Below, piece by piece: positions 1 to 8,021 of a stretch of 64,000 nt of DNA. This stretch comes from Alphaproteobacteria bacterium (GTDB lineage Bacteria > Pseudomonadota > Alphaproteobacteria > Rhizobiales > Devosiaceae). A program made the translations under genes and the position numbers. Numbering within the stretch: position 1 is the first letter of the stretch; each line of letters begins with the position of its first letter. The stretch spans positions 62,001 through 126,000 of the forward strand of contig JAHJWO010000024.1 in assembly GCA_018828145.1 (NCBI GenBank). The letters are read 5' to 3'. The notes beneath the pieces were generated by a model. The model was not told where the DNA came from and did no database searches. It worked only from the letters and a program-made list of their open reading frames with translations.

Positions 1-647
1 GGTCCGGTCAACCTGATCGCCGGGTCGAGCCCGGCTGCGGCGCGCCAGGCGTCCCAGCTCAGCATGGTGGTTTCGTCCTGGATCACCGGCACGTGGGCCA
101 GGTCCGCCGGGCGGGTCAGCAGCTTCGCCACGGGCGGGGCGCAGACCGGCTGGTATTGCGTGCCGCCGATCAGCTCGGCCCGCACGCCCGGCCATTGGCC
201 ATCGCCATAGCGGATGCCGCAATCGACGTCGGGCCGGCTCAGGTCCAGCATGGCCGCCGTCACGTTGAGCCGCACCTCGATATCGCGGTTGTGCAGGGTG
301 AACTTGTTGATGCGCCAGATCAGCCAGCGCGAGGCAAAGACGCTGCCCACCGTCAGGTTCAGCACGCCCTCGTCGCTGCCCTTGAGGCTGGCCAGCCCGT
401 CCTGCAGCGCGGCAAAACCCGAGGTCAGCTGCGGCATGGCGGCCTTGAGGGCCGGCAGCGGCCGCAGCCCGGCGGGCGTGCGCTCGAACAGCTCCATGCC
501 CAGCCGCTCCTCGGCCCGGCGCAGATGCTGGCTCACCGCGCCGATGGTGACGCCAAGCTCCTCGGCCGCCGGGGCCAGCGCGCCGCGCCGCGCCACGATC
601 TCGATGGCGCGCAGCGCGTTGAGCGGAATGGGAAATGGGTTTGCCAT
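1..647 (-). CDS. LysR-family transcriptional regulator (GcvA-like), 3' end cut by window edge
   Basis: This minus-strand gene begins at the ATG complementary to 645-647 and runs off the left edge, so about 215 N-terminal codons are visible. Residues 8-65 form a typical LysR winged helix-turn-helix (NALRAIEIVARRGALAPAAE, then GVTIGAVSQHLRRAEERLG), followed by the start of a periplasmic-binding-protein-like effector domain with the GcvA-type FASRWLI segment. It is transcribed divergently from a tiny gene at 752. A perfect dyad overlaps its start codon and probably serves for autoregulation. The effector is not deducible. Family assignment is secure; the specific target is not. Confidence 0.88.
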   Translation of the reverse strand, partial: MANPFPIPLNALRAIEIVARRGALAPAAEELGVTIGAVSQHLRRAEERLGMELFERTPAGLRPLPALKAAMPQLTSGFAALQDGLASLKGSDEGVLNLTVGSVFASRWLIWRINKFTLHNRDIEVRLNVTAAMLDLSRPDVDCGIRYGDGQWPGVRAELIGGTQYQPVCAPPVAKLLTRPADLAHVPVIQDETTMLSWDAWRAAAGLDPAIRLTG

Positions 648-662
648 ATAGATTTTCTATAT
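646..662. promoter_or_regulatory. Perfect 7-bp dyad, likely LysR operator
   Basis: The sequence ATATAGA-TTT-TCTATAT is a perfect inverted repeat that overlaps the LysR start codon and faces the divergent micro-gene at 752. LysR regulators classically bind T-N11-A dyads in such divergent intervals, so it is probably the autoregulatory operator. The binding itself is inference. Confidence 0.55.
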
Positions 663-751
663 TCCTGCAGCGACCTTGTCCATTGCGCCTGCACTGGTCC
701 GGGCGCACAACGGCATCATTGTCCACATCCGACCTGAAAGGAGGTCACAAA

Positions 752-898
752 ATGTCTAGTCTCGTTACCCGCCTTGCCCGCCTCGTCGCGGGTCTCTTCG
801 CCGCCGATCGCGCCCCGCTCGATCCCGACAGCATGAGCCTGCATGACTGGGCCGATTTGCCCGCCCATCACCCGGCCTGCGACCGAGCGCCGTGCTGA
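752..898 (+). CDS. 48-aa conserved micro-protein divergent from LysR gene
   Basis: The start is set by a strong Shine-Dalgarno AAAGGAGG about eight bases before the ATG at 752. The product is 48 aa: an amphipathic N-terminal helix (VTRLARLVAGLFAAD) followed by LDPDSMSLHDWADLPAHHP and a CDRAPC tail. Small proteins of this look, with a DWADLP/HHP motif, are to my recollection common beside LysR genes in Hyphomicrobiales; that is memory, not a search. No function is known to me. Expression is probably controlled by the neighbouring LysR regulator. Confidence 0.6.
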   Translation: MSSLVTRLARLVAGLFAADRAPLDPDSMSLHDWADLPAHHPACDRAPC

Positions 899-953
899 GG
901 CCACATTCGGGCCGTTGAAGGTGGGGGCTGACCCCGCCTTCAAGGAGCTTCCG

Positions 954-1448
954 ATGATCCGACCCCTCGCCGCGCTGGCCGTACTCGCTCTGCTCACCGG
1001 CAGTGCCGTCGCCCAGGACGCCGCTGCACCGGCCCCGCCGGCCGCGACCGATATCGTCATCGATCCGGCGGCCAGCCTCGATACCACGCCCAAGCAGGCC
1101 AATATGCTCACCGGCTTTTACGCCACCCAGGCGGTGATCGAGCTATGCGCCGTGCCGATCGAGCCGGCCATTGCCGAGGGCATGGCGGCCGACCGGGTCC
1201 GCCTTGAAACTGCGCTCAGCATGGATGCCGCGGCCGCCGCCAAGGCCTATGGCCTGGTCAAGGCCGATGTCGAAAAGACCACGCCCGATTGTGCCGAGGG
1301 CAGCGCCGACCGCCTCGGCGTCGACGCCGTCACCGCCATCTATGCCGACCTGGCCGCTCCTGCCCCGGCCGCCCCCGCCCCGGCCGGCACGGTGGCTCCT
1401 GCCGCAGAGGCGGCCCCGGCAGCAGAAGCTGCGCCTGCAGCGCAGTAG
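954..1448 (+). CDS. Exported alanine/proline-rich protein, unknown function
   Basis: The ATG at 954 follows an AAGGAG Shine-Dalgarno. The 164-aa product has a clear signal peptide (MIRPLAALAVLALLTGSAVAQ, cleavage after AVAQ at about residue 21). A central region of roughly 100 residues contains two cysteines (ELCAVPIEP and TTPDCAEGS) that could form a disulfide in the periplasm. The C-terminus is a low-complexity PAPAAPAPAG / AAPAAEAAPAAQ tail, which may span the cell wall. I do not recognise a family. Confidence 0.7.
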   Translation: MIRPLAALAVLALLTGSAVAQDAAAPAPPAATDIVIDPAASLDTTPKQANMLTGFYATQAVIELCAVPIEPAIAEGMAADRVRLETALSMDAAAAAKAYGLVKADVEKTTPDCAEGSADRLGVDAVTAIYADLAAPAPAAPAPAGTVAPAAEAAPAAEAAPAAQ

Positions 1449-1461
1449 TCTTTCCCAACTC

Positions 1462-1553
1462 GATCGTCACCCTCGGGCTTGACCCGAGGGCTCTACACTT
1501 GCCCATCCCTCGGTAAGTGAAGTCCCCTCGGGTCAAGCCCGAGGGTGACGATC
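1462..1553. repeat. Paired facing palindromic (REP-like) elements between convergent genes
   Basis: Two 29-bp arms (1462-1490 and 1525-1553) are exact reverse complements of each other around a 34-bp spacer. Each arm is itself a hairpin (CCCTCGGG ... CCCGAGGG). They fill the gap between two convergent genes, where they may act as a bidirectional transcription or RNA-stability barrier. This arrangement resembles a bacterial interspersed mosaic element. Mobility is not evident. Confidence 0.7.
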
Positions 1554-1573
1554 TGTGCTTTTGGGGGCTTTCT

Positions 1574-2476
1574 TTACTCGCAGATCCGCGCCGTACAGCT
1601 CTCGCCATGGCAGCCCAGGTCGAGATGCAGGTGGTCGCTGTGCTCGGCATTGGCCTCGGGCCCGAGCACCGTGGTGAAACTGCCGCAGGCCGCGTCATGT
1701 GCCAGCCGCAGCAGCCTGCCCTCCGGCGCGACGGCGCGGATCCAGTCGGTATCGACCGTGATGGCGCGTCCGTCTTCCAGCGTGAAGCCGATGACGTCCA
1801 GCCCATTGGCAAAGCCGTGTTCGGAAGTGAAGCCGCCCTCGCCATTATTGCGGTTGCGGCACATATAGCTGGTGCCGGTATCGACGCTGGCCAGCGGGCT
1901 TTCCAGCATGGCCTCGGCATAGCCGTCGACGCTCGCCACCCAGTCGGGCAGGGCGCTGGCCATCTGGCAATTGGTGGTGACGGGGCTCGAAAACGGCACC
2001 ATGCGGCCGCGGCTCATCACGCCGGTGACCACGAGCGGGGATTGCTCCCCGCAGATACCCTCGCTCAGCGGCGGCGCCGGTTCGGGCTCCGCCACCGGCT
2101 CGGGCTCAGGCTCAGGCGCGGCCACTGGCGCTGGCTCTGGCTCTGGCGTTGGCTCAACGGGGGGCTCGGGCGCGGCCTCCACTGTGGGCTCTGCCGCGGG
2201 CTCGGCCATCGGTGCGGGTTCCGGTTCCGGGCGGGGCACGGGGGTTTCCACCGCATCCACCACCGGCTCATTGGGCAGGTCCGGCGGCCGCGGGCGCGGC
2301 ACGGGGGCCACGAGATCGGGCTTGGGCGCCGTGGTGCGCGGCACCCGCCGTGGGGGCTCATCCGGCTGGGTCAGGCGGTCCACCATGTCCTGCAGGGGGC
2401 CAAGAATATCCTGCGCCGCCACCGGGGGGATGACCAGCAGGGGAGCGAGGGCGATGAGTCTGAAAAGCGTGTGCAT
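1574..2476 (-). CDS. Extensin-like C-terminal family protein (peptidase M15-like fold)
   Basis: This 300-aa exported protein has a signal peptide at residues 1-21 ([13 protein letters not shown]). A long proline/glutamate-rich linker (about 35-140, PEPEPAPV repeats) follows, then a C-terminal Extensin_C domain (about 145-300). The domain shows the metallopeptidase-like histidines of the family in [10 protein letters not shown] and [10 protein letters not shown], plus cysteines (ICGEQ, NCQMA, MCRNR, AACGS, GCHGES, RICE) that probably form disulfides. The fold is related to D-Ala-D-Ala carboxypeptidases, so a peptidoglycan-processing role in the periplasm is likely but unproven. Confidence 0.85.
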   Translation of the reverse strand: MHTLFRLIALAPLLVIPPVAAQDILGPLQDMVDRLTQPDEPPRRVPRTTAPKPDLVAPVPRPRPPDLPNEPVVDAVETPVPRPEPEPAPMAEPAAEPTVEAAPEPPVEPTPEPEPAPVAAPEPEPEPVAEPEPAPPLSEGICGEQSPLVVTGVMSRGRMVPFSSPVTTNCQMASALPDWVASVDGYAEAMLESPLASVDTGTSYMCRNRNNGEGGFTSEHGFANGLDVIGFTLEDGRAITVDTDWIRAVAPEGRLLRLAHDAACGSFTTVLGPEANAEHSDHLHLDLGCHGESCTARICE

Positions 2477-2580
2477 GCGCCCCTAACGCGCGAGTGGGGC
2501 AAAAGGCACCAGCCCGCCCGCTGTTAACGCCACGGAAACCATCTTTGCCTCACCCCCGCCTTCTGCTATCAGCCCACACC

Positions 2581-4386
2581 ATGACAACGCCGCTTTCCCA
2601 CATCCGCAATTTTTCCATCGTCGCCCATATCGACCATGGCAAATCCACCCTGGCCGATCGTCTGATCCAGACCACGGGGGGGCTGGACCTGCGCGAGATG
2701 AAGGAGCAGGTGCTCGATTCGATGGATATCGAGCGCGAGCGCGGCATTACCATCAAGGCGCAGACCGTCCGGCTGACCTACAAGGCCAATAATGGCGAGA
2801 CCTATATCCTCAACCTGATCGACACGCCCGGCCATGTCGATTTCGCCTATGAGGTCAGCCGCTCCATGGCCGCCGTGGAAGGGTCCCTGCTGGTCGTCGA
2901 TGCCTCGCAGGGCGTCGAGGCGCAGACCCTGGCCAATGTCTATCATGCGCTCGACGCCAATCACGAGATCGTCCCGGTCCTCAACAAGGTCGACCTGCCC
3001 GCCGCCGATGTCGAGCGCGTCAAGACCCAGATCGAGGATGTCATCGGCATCGACGCCTCTGAGGCGCTCGAAATCTCGGCCAAGTCGGGCTTTGGCATCG
3101 ACACCGTGCTCGAGGCCATCGTCCACCGCCTGCCCGCCCCCAAGGGCGACATCAATGCCCCGCTCAAGGCGCTGCTGGTCGACAGCTGGTACGATACCTA
3201 TCTGGGCGTCGTCGTCCTCGTCCGCATCATCGATGGCGTGATGAAGAAGGGCCAGCGCATCCGCATGATGGCCTCGGGCGCCGTCTATGAGCTCGATCGC
3301 GTCGGCGTCAACACGCCCAAGCTGGTCGAGGTCAAGGAGCTGACGCCGGGCGAGCTGGGCGTCTTCACCGCCTCGATCAAGGAAGTGGCCGATACCAATG
3401 TCGGCGATACCATCACCGATGATCGCAAGCCCACCACGACGCCCCTGCCCGGCTTCCGCCCGGCCCAGCCCGTGGTGTTCTGCGGCCTCTTCCCGGTCGA
3501 TGCCAGTGACTTCGACGAGTTGCGCGCCGCCATGGGCAAGCTGCGGCTCAACGATGCCAGCTTCAGCTTCGAGATGGAAACCTCAGCCGCGCTCGGCTTC
3601 GGCTTCCGCTGCGGGTTCCTGGGGCTGCTGCATCTCGAAATCATCCAGGAGCGGCTCTCCCGCGAATTCGATCTCGACCTGATCGCGACGGCCCCCTCGG
3701 TGGTCTACGAAATCGCCATGACCAATGGCGAATCCATGCTGCTGCACAATCCGGCCGACCTGCCGGACGTGATGAAGATCGAGGAAATCCGCGAGCCCTG
3801 GATCAAGGCGACCATTCTCACCCCGGACGAATATCTCGGCTCCATCCTCAAGCTCTGCCAGGATCGCCGCGGCATCCAGCGCAACCTCAGCTATGTCGGC
3901 AGCCGCGCCATGGTGGAATATGACCTGCCGCTCAACGAGGTGGTGTTCGATTTCTACGATCGGCTGAAGTCCATTTCCAAGGGCTATGCCAGCTTTGACT
4001 ATACCCTGGCCGATCACCGCGTCGGGGACCTGGTCAAGCTCTCGATCCTCGTCAATGCCGAGCCGGTCGATGCGCTGTCCATGCTGGTGCACCGCACCGT
4101 CGCCGAAAGCCGCGGGCGCCTGATGTGCGAAAAGCTCAAGGAGCTGATCCCGCCCCATCTCTTCGTCATCCCGATCCAGGCTGCCATCGGCGGCAAGATC
4201 ATCGCCCGCGAGACCGTCCGCGCCATGCGCAAGGACGTGACCGCCAAGTGCTATGGCGGCGACGCCACGCGCAAGCGCAAGCTCCTGGAAAAGCAGAAAA
4301 AGGGCAAGGCGCGCATGCGCCAATACGGCAATGTCGAAATCCCGCAGGAAGCCTTCATCAAGGCCCTCAAGATGGGTGACGACTAG
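2581..4386 (+). CDS. lepA: Elongation factor 4 (LepA), ribosome back-translocating GTPase
   Basis: The 601-aa product has normal LepA length. The ATG at 2581 was chosen because the protein then begins [24 protein letters not shown], the canonical LepA N-terminus; the reading frame is open upstream but that extension is not conserved. GTPase motifs G1 (AHIDHGKST), G3 (DTPGHVDF) and G4 (NKVD) are intact. The EF-G-like domains and the LepA-specific lysine-rich C-terminus ([23 protein letters not shown]) follow. It acts on stalled ribosomes at the cytoplasm/membrane interface. It is followed by a palindromic repeat that may terminate transcription. Confidence 0.98.
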   Translation: MTTPLSHIRNFSIVAHIDHGKSTLADRLIQTTGGLDLREMKEQVLDSMDIERERGITIKAQTVRLTYKANNGETYILNLIDTPGHVDFAYEVSRSMAAVEGSLLVVDASQGVEAQTLANVYHALDANHEIVPVLNKVDLPAADVERVKTQIEDVIGIDASEALEISAKSGFGIDTVLEAIVHRLPAPKGDINAPLKALLVDSWYDTYLGVVVLVRIIDGVMKKGQRIRMMASGAVYELDRVGVNTPKLVEVKELTPGELGVFTASIKEVADTNVGDTITDDRKPTTTPLPGFRPAQPVVFCGLFPVDASDFDELRAAMGKLRLNDASFSFEMETSAALGFGFRCGFLGLLHLEIIQERLSREFDLDLIATAPSVVYEIAMTNGESMLLHNPADLPDVMKIEEIREPWIKATILTPDEYLGSILKLCQDRRGIQRNLSYVGSRAMVEYDLPLNEVVFDFYDRLKSISKGYASFDYTLADHRVGDLVKLSILVNAEPVDALSMLVHRTVAESRGRLMCEKLKELIPPHLFVIPIQAAIGGKIIARETVRAMRKDVTAKCYGGDATRKRKLLEKQKKGKARMRQYGNVEIPQEAFIKALKMGDD

Positions 4387-4408
4387 CTGGCTGCCGGCGC
4401 CTTCGCGC

Positions 4409-4433
4409 AAAATCGCTCCGGTGGAGCGATTTT
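4409..4433. repeat. Palindromic repeat, AAATCGCTCC family, copy 1 (possible lepA terminator)
   Basis: An 11-bp perfect stem AAAATCGCTCC / GGAGCGATTTT with a 3-nt loop lies 22 bp after the lepA stop codon. The 3' T-run means it could terminate transcription in either direction. Further copies lie at 4842 and in the block at 63201-63411, so it is a dispersed repeat as well. Confidence 0.75.
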
Positions 4434-4567
4434 AGGCAGCCAGGCCCGGAGCGCTATGCGCGCAGGGCCCGGGCTCTCCGCAGGCACGCCCCCCACAACG
4501 CAACTTCGTGATGGAACCCCCGACTCGCTCAGCCCTTGTTGAGCCAACACGGCGGGGACCCATCCAA

Positions 4568-4822
4568 ATGATCACCACGGAACTCAAGCGCATCCACCCT
4601 CATGAGCGCCAGCCGCGCGACGCCGTCATCGTCACGGTGCGCCGCGCGCTGGGCCGCACCGTGGCCGATGTGGCCGCCGTCGAGGTGATCGCCGATTTCC
4701 CCCGCCCGGTGCCCGCCGCCCTCGAGGCCGCCGAAAGCCTGCGCCAGGCGGAGGGCCTCAAATCCATCGCCGTCATCGTCGACGACGCCGACTGGCGCCC
4801 CGAATGGGGCAAGCTTGTCTAG
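4568..4822 (+). CDS. Small conserved-looking hypothetical protein (84 aa)
   Basis: The product from the ATG at 4568 is 84 aa, beginning MITTELKRIHPHERQPRDAVIVTVRRALGR and ending VIVDDADWRPEWGKLV. It is predicted soluble and cytoplasmic, with no signal peptide or membrane segment and no family I recognise. An in-frame upstream ATG at 4508 would add 20 residues, but they look unconserved and no good Shine-Dalgarno precedes either start. GC-rich third positions support coding. It sits between two copies of the same palindromic repeat. Confidence 0.5.
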   Translation: MITTELKRIHPHERQPRDAVIVTVRRALGRTVADVAAVEVIADFPRPVPAALEAAESLRQAEGLKSIAVIVDDADWRPEWGKLV

Positions 4823-4841
4823 CTTCGAGGCGGCCGCAGGC

Positions 4842-4905
4842 AAAATCGCTCCAGTGGAGCGATTTTAGGTGAGAAGGCCACGAGACCTATGGTCGCGTGG
4901 CGAAC
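4842..4905. repeat. Palindromic repeat, AAATCGCTCC family, copy 2 with conserved flank
   Basis: The hairpin AAAATCGCTCC-agt-GGAGCGATTTT (4842-4866) is followed by a flank (GAGAAGGCCACGAGACCTATGG) that resembles the reverse complement of the flank found in the copies upstream of miaB near the right edge. This shows that the repeat unit is longer than the hairpin. It lies between the 84-aa gene and the convergent osmC and could serve as a shared terminator. Confidence 0.65.
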
Positions 4906-4910
4906 CGCCC

Positions 4911-5336
4911 CTATCCCAGCTTCGCATCCAGCGTAACGTCAATCGCCCCCAGCGCCCGGGAAACCGGGCATTCCGCCTTGGCCCGCTCGGCGATTTCGGC
5001 AAACTTGGCGGCGTCGATGCCGTCCACCTTGCCCACCAGCGTCAGCGCGCTGCCGGTAATCCCGGTGCCCGGGATCAGCTCCACGGCGGCCGACACCTGC
5101 AGCTGGCTGGCCGGCGTGCCGTTTTCCGCCAGGAAATGGGCCAGCTGCATGGCAAAGCACCCGGCATGCGCCGCGGCAATCAGTTCCTCGGGATTGGTGC
5201 CCGATTGCCCGCTCTCGTCAACAAAGCGCCCCTTGAACGTATAGGGCAGGGCCGAAAGGGCGCCGCTCTGGGAGTCCAGCGTGCCATTGCCCTCGGTCAG
5301 TGAGCCAGTCCATTTCGCCGTCGCGCTGCGCTTCAT
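4911..5336 (-). CDS. osmC: OsmC-family peroxiredoxin (organic hydroperoxide reductase)
   Basis: The 141-aa product begins MKRSATAKWTGSLTEGNGTL and ends LDAKLG, the full OsmC length. The two redox cysteines are at about residues 60 (AAHAGCFAM) and 123 (KAECPVSRAL), with the conserved TNPEELIAAAHAGC segment. OsmC reduces organic and fatty-acid hydroperoxides in the cytoplasm using thiols. It is more similar to the OsmC than the Ohr subgroup. A longer upstream frame exists but reads through a palindrome cluster and was not used. No partner gene is adjacent. Confidence 0.93.
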   Translation of the reverse strand: MKRSATAKWTGSLTEGNGTLDSQSGALSALPYTFKGRFVDESGQSGTNPEELIAAAHAGCFAMQLAHFLAENGTPASQLQVSAAVELIPGTGITGSALTLVGKVDGIDAAKFAEIAERAKAECPVSRALGAIDVTLDAKLG

Positions 5337-5766
5337 GGTGCAAATCCTCTGGTTGGAAATAAGGTGTCGTGGCGCGTGCCGCCACTGACAGAATGCAAAG
5401 GCATGGCCCCGCCCTTCGTTCCATCCTGGTCCGCCCTTGCCCGCTGATGATGGCCGAGACGGTGTGTCCTTGCTAGTCCCCCGACCCGATGTGGCACGAT
5501 CGCGCCCCACGAACGGGACGGCACCTCCCCCTGGACGGGGGAGGATGGGAGGGGGTGTGAGAGCCCCGACATGGGGGCCAAACGCTCCCCTCCCTTGATC
5601 CCTCCCCGCAAGGGGGAGGGTGTCGACTGCACCATTTGAGACTCCATACCCCCCTGAAGGGGGAGGAGCTCCATCCCTGCATTGGGCAAAATCCCGCACA
5701 CCCACCGGCCAGTCCCTCCCCCTCACAGGGGGAGGTTAGGTGGGGGTTCTTCCGCTTTCACCACCC
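5337..5766. other. 430-bp noncoding gap containing a palindrome cluster
   Basis: No credible gene is present. At least four G/C-run palindromes of related sequence occur: 5524-5544 (CCTCCCCC ... GGGGGAGG), 5600-5620, 5649-5667 and 5714-5735. The cluster lies exactly between the osmC housekeeping gene and the accessory HNH/DUF2235/WYL island, so it may mark an insertion hot spot. The osmC promoter should lie near its right-hand side of 5336. Confidence 0.7.
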
Positions 5767-6678
5767 TCACTGCTTGAAACAATTCTCCCGATGCCAGCTT
5801 AAGAACGCCGGATGCGGCCGGTCCCGCGCCAGCAGCGGCCCGATCAGCCGCCCCGTCTTGTTGATCAGGCTCTCCACCCCGTCGCGATCATTCACCTGCC
5901 GCGAAATGATGATCTCGAGCTCATCGCTGAACCCGATCAGCCCCCGATCAAACATCCAATGCGCCGTGCCCGACAGCGCCACGCCATTGTTGATGATATC
6001 GGGTCCGTTCTGCTCCACCGGCCGGATATGCGCCGCGGCCACCTCGGCCCGCCCGCCGCCATTGATCAGCTTCAGCCCGGTCACCGCGCAGCGCTCGCCA
6101 TAGGCGCGCAGCACCACGCGGCGAAACACCCGGTCCCGCACCACCCGCGTCGTCATCGCAGCAACCCGCTCGCGTTCCTGCTCATAGACAAAGGCAGACT
6201 GTCCCTCGTCGAGCTGGAACGGCATTTCCTCTGGCAGGCTCGCCGCGCCAATACGCGGCAGCAGTGGCTGCTCCTCCGCCAGGCCGCGCGTCAGGATGCG
6301 ATCGAAGTCCTTCGGTGAAATCGGCCGCACCGCCGCCTGTCTCCGCCCCGATAGGCGGCCATGTTCGTTCAACAGGCCGGTTTCGATCACGCCGCTGCCG
6401 TCATCGAACGGCACGGGATTGGGAAATTCGAGGTAGCTCCCCGGCTCGATCAACGCCAGATACATGTTGGCCACGCTGGGGTCCGGCACGATCTGCGCCA
6501 CCCGCGCAATGGCGTAGTAGCCCTTCGAGCCACGGACCTTGACCGGCTCGTAATAGACGATCCAGTCGCCAATGCAGGCCGAGGCGCGTTCGAGATAGGG
6601 TTTGGGGAATTGGTATTGGGTCGCCGGGCTATCGTCATAGACGGAATCCGCACGATGGATGAAAACGCCAAAACCCAC
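5767..6678 (-). CDS. HNH endonuclease with N-terminal putative modified-base/PUA-like domain
   Basis: The start is taken at the GTG complementary to 6676-6678 (protein begins VGFGVFIHRADSVYDDSPAT), because an AGAGGG precedes it; an in-frame GTG nine codons upstream is possible. The product is then 303 aa. The C-terminal HNH_2-type nuclease shows C197 (ERCAVTG), H217 (AAHIRPVEQNGPD), NGVALS and H240 followed by FDRGL. The N-terminal half (GDWIVYYEPVK ... YYAIARV ... MYLALIEPG) resembles EVE/SRA-like PUA folds used by type IV restriction enzymes; this fold assignment is inference. It would be the last gene of a four-gene operon reading leftwards. Confidence 0.85.
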   Translation of the reverse strand: MGFGVFIHRADSVYDDSPATQYQFPKPYLERASACIGDWIVYYEPVKVRGSKGYYAIARVAQIVPDPSVANMYLALIEPGSYLEFPNPVPFDDGSGVIETGLLNEHGRLSGRRQAAVRPISPKDFDRILTRGLAEEQPLLPRIGAASLPEEMPFQLDEGQSAFVYEQERERVAAMTTRVVRDRVFRRVVLRAYGERCAVTGLKLINGGGRAEVAAAHIRPVEQNGPDIINNGVALSGTAHWMFDRGLIGFSDELEIIISRQVNDRDGVESLINKTGRLIGPLLARDRPHPAFLSWHRENCFKQ

Positions 6679-6741
6679 TGCGGCTGCCCTCTCGTTGCCC
6701 ACCACACTACTTGTGTGCGGCGGGCAGCGCCATAGCCTGAC

Positions 6742-7878
6742 CTAGGCCGTTGGCCAAATCCGCTTCAAAGCGAGCGGGCGGTATGGCTTCCAATCCGCGC
6801 TTTTGGTTTCATATGCGAGTCTGAGGCGAGTGCTGTCCGCTAAGAGGCTTCCCTGTTGCGGACCATCACGGTGAACTCGACGGTAGATGCGATCGAAAAG
6901 TCCAGGCGCCTTACTCTGGTTGGAGAGTGGGGCGAGCGGATCGGCCTCAGCCTTAATGTTGGCTAGCTCAGTTGCGTCCAGCGCCAATCCCTCGGCCGCA
7001 GCGCCTTCCATGATCCAAGCCAACGCCTCATTGGACAGGCCACGAACATCACCGCCTCCGCCAACCGATCCATGGTCGCCTGGGAACCAGAGCTGTTGGT
7101 AGCGTTGCCCTTCACCATTCGCAGAGTTTAGAACGTCTAAATTGCTCCATAGGGCCGGCGCGAAGCTTAGCCTGTCTTCGTCCGTCGCCACCGCGTGGCG
7201 AGCGGCCTGGACGGTGCTGCTCAATGCAGTATCGTGAAACTGATACTTCTTGGCCGTGCCAAATAAGGAACTGATGATCAAGTGTTGGGGAACGCCTAGC
7301 GCGCCCACAGTATCCCAGACCCCCAAGTAGCGGATGACGAGCGGCTTGGCGGCGGCCACCGTGGTCGCGTCGGCGCCATGATCTATGCGCCATTTTCGGT
7401 CTTCTTCCTTGAAGATGGTCTGAGGTGACAGCATCATGCGTCGCCGCTGCGCTTCGTCGCTGTCAGGATGGGTGCCAGCGTCCTTATAGAACTCAAAGAT
7501 CTCGCGAATTGACCGAGCATGGGTGCGTGGAACAATCCCACACTTCCGGATTAGGCCGGCCAGTGATCGGGCCGTGTACGCGCCTCGCGAAAAACCGAAG
7601 ATGAAAATCTCGTCGCCGGGTTCGTAGTTGAAGATCAGAAAGCGGTATGCAGCTTCGATCTTGTCCAGCAGGCCCCAACCAAACGCACCCGCCAAGCGGG
7701 TTTCAAGCCATTCGTTCACGAGGAAGGAAGTGCCGACGCCTTCGTCATAGTAAGTGATCTGAGGGATGTCGGCGGCATCCTTGGGGAGTACGAGTTGCGA
7801 GGCCGTTAGCACGTTGGTCGGGTGCTCGGCCGACATGCGATTCCAGGTTCCGTCGCAGAAAATTACCAAGCGCTTCAT
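6742..7878 (-). CDS. DUF2235 (Tle1-like) alpha/beta hydrolase, putative phospholipase
   Basis: The 378-aa product begins MKRLVIFCDGTWN, the classic DUF2235 opening. A complete catalytic triad is visible: nucleophile S97 in GFSRG, D189 in YLGVWDTVG and H269 in WFPGDHGSVGGG. The ARHAVATDEDR segment typical of type VI lipase effectors of the Tle1 family is also present. It has no secretion-linked VgrG or PAAR genes nearby, which argues against a T6SS effector and for an intracellular membrane-attacking or signalling role. Its start codon overlaps the stop of a 47-aa gene by one base (TGATG), implying translational coupling. Composition is less GC-rich than the housekeeping genes. Confidence 0.92.
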   Translation of the reverse strand: MKRLVIFCDGTWNRMSAEHPTNVLTASQLVLPKDAADIPQITYYDEGVGTSFLVNEWLETRLAGAFGWGLLDKIEAAYRFLIFNYEPGDEIFIFGFSRGAYTARSLAGLIRKCGIVPRTHARSIREIFEFYKDAGTHPDSDEAQRRRMMLSPQTIFKEEDRKWRIDHGADATTVAAAKPLVIRYLGVWDTVGALGVPQHLIISSLFGTAKKYQFHDTALSSTVQAARHAVATDEDRLSFAPALWSNLDVLNSANGEGQRYQQLWFPGDHGSVGGGGDVRGLSNEALAWIMEGAAAEGLALDATELANIKAEADPLAPLSNQSKAPGLFDRIYRRVHRDGPQQGSLLADSTRLRLAYETKSADWKPYRPLALKRIWPTA

Positions 7879-8021
7879 CAGTGCGTCCTCTTTGCCGTAG
7901 CCACGTCTGGATGTGTGGCCGCCTGCCGCAGGACCGCCTGCATATAGTGCTCATACTCGTCGCCGCCTGACAGGCGGCGAACCTTTTTGGTGTGAATGTC
8001 CTTAGGAGTTTTCGGTGTCAC
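7878..8021 (-). CDS. 47-aa basic micro-protein coupled to the DUF2235 lipase
   Basis: This short frame starts with GTG complementary to 8019-8021, preceded ten bases upstream by AAGGAG, and ends in TGA sharing its last base with the lipase ATG. The product begins VTPKTPKDIHTKKVRRLSGG and ends ATAKRTH. It is basic and probably helical, with no recognisable domain. It overlaps the end of the 62-aa gene by about 20 bases, so all three reading frames are tightly packed, as in toxin/immunity or defence operons. Role unknown. Confidence 0.6.
   Translation of the reverse strand: MTPKTPKDIHTKKVRRLSGGDEYEHYMQAVLRQAATHPDVATAKRTH

Noticed and set aside
1971..2486. Glycine/serine-rich plus-strand frame ([13 protein letters not shown]) opposite the extensin-like gene
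   Set aside because: It is the mirror of the proline/glutamate-rich linker of the real minus-strand gene, which has a signal peptide and a recognised domain.
2494..2580. Upstream in-frame extension of lepA, and similar extensions of osmC, trpA, aroA-like, metK and infB
   Set aside because: The extensions have no ribosome site or family similarity; conserved N-termini begin at the internal starts that were chosen.
6742..7878. DUF2235 protein as a type VI secretion effector
   Set aside because: No VgrG, PAAR, Hcp, adaptor or obvious immunity lipoprotein is nearby, and the gene is coupled to micro-genes under a defence-type regulator.
7745..7954. A 69-codon minus-strand frame overlapping the start of the DUF2235 gene
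   Set aside because: It has no ribosome site and overlaps the well-supported lipase in another frame; the 47-aa GTG-start frame explains the interval better.
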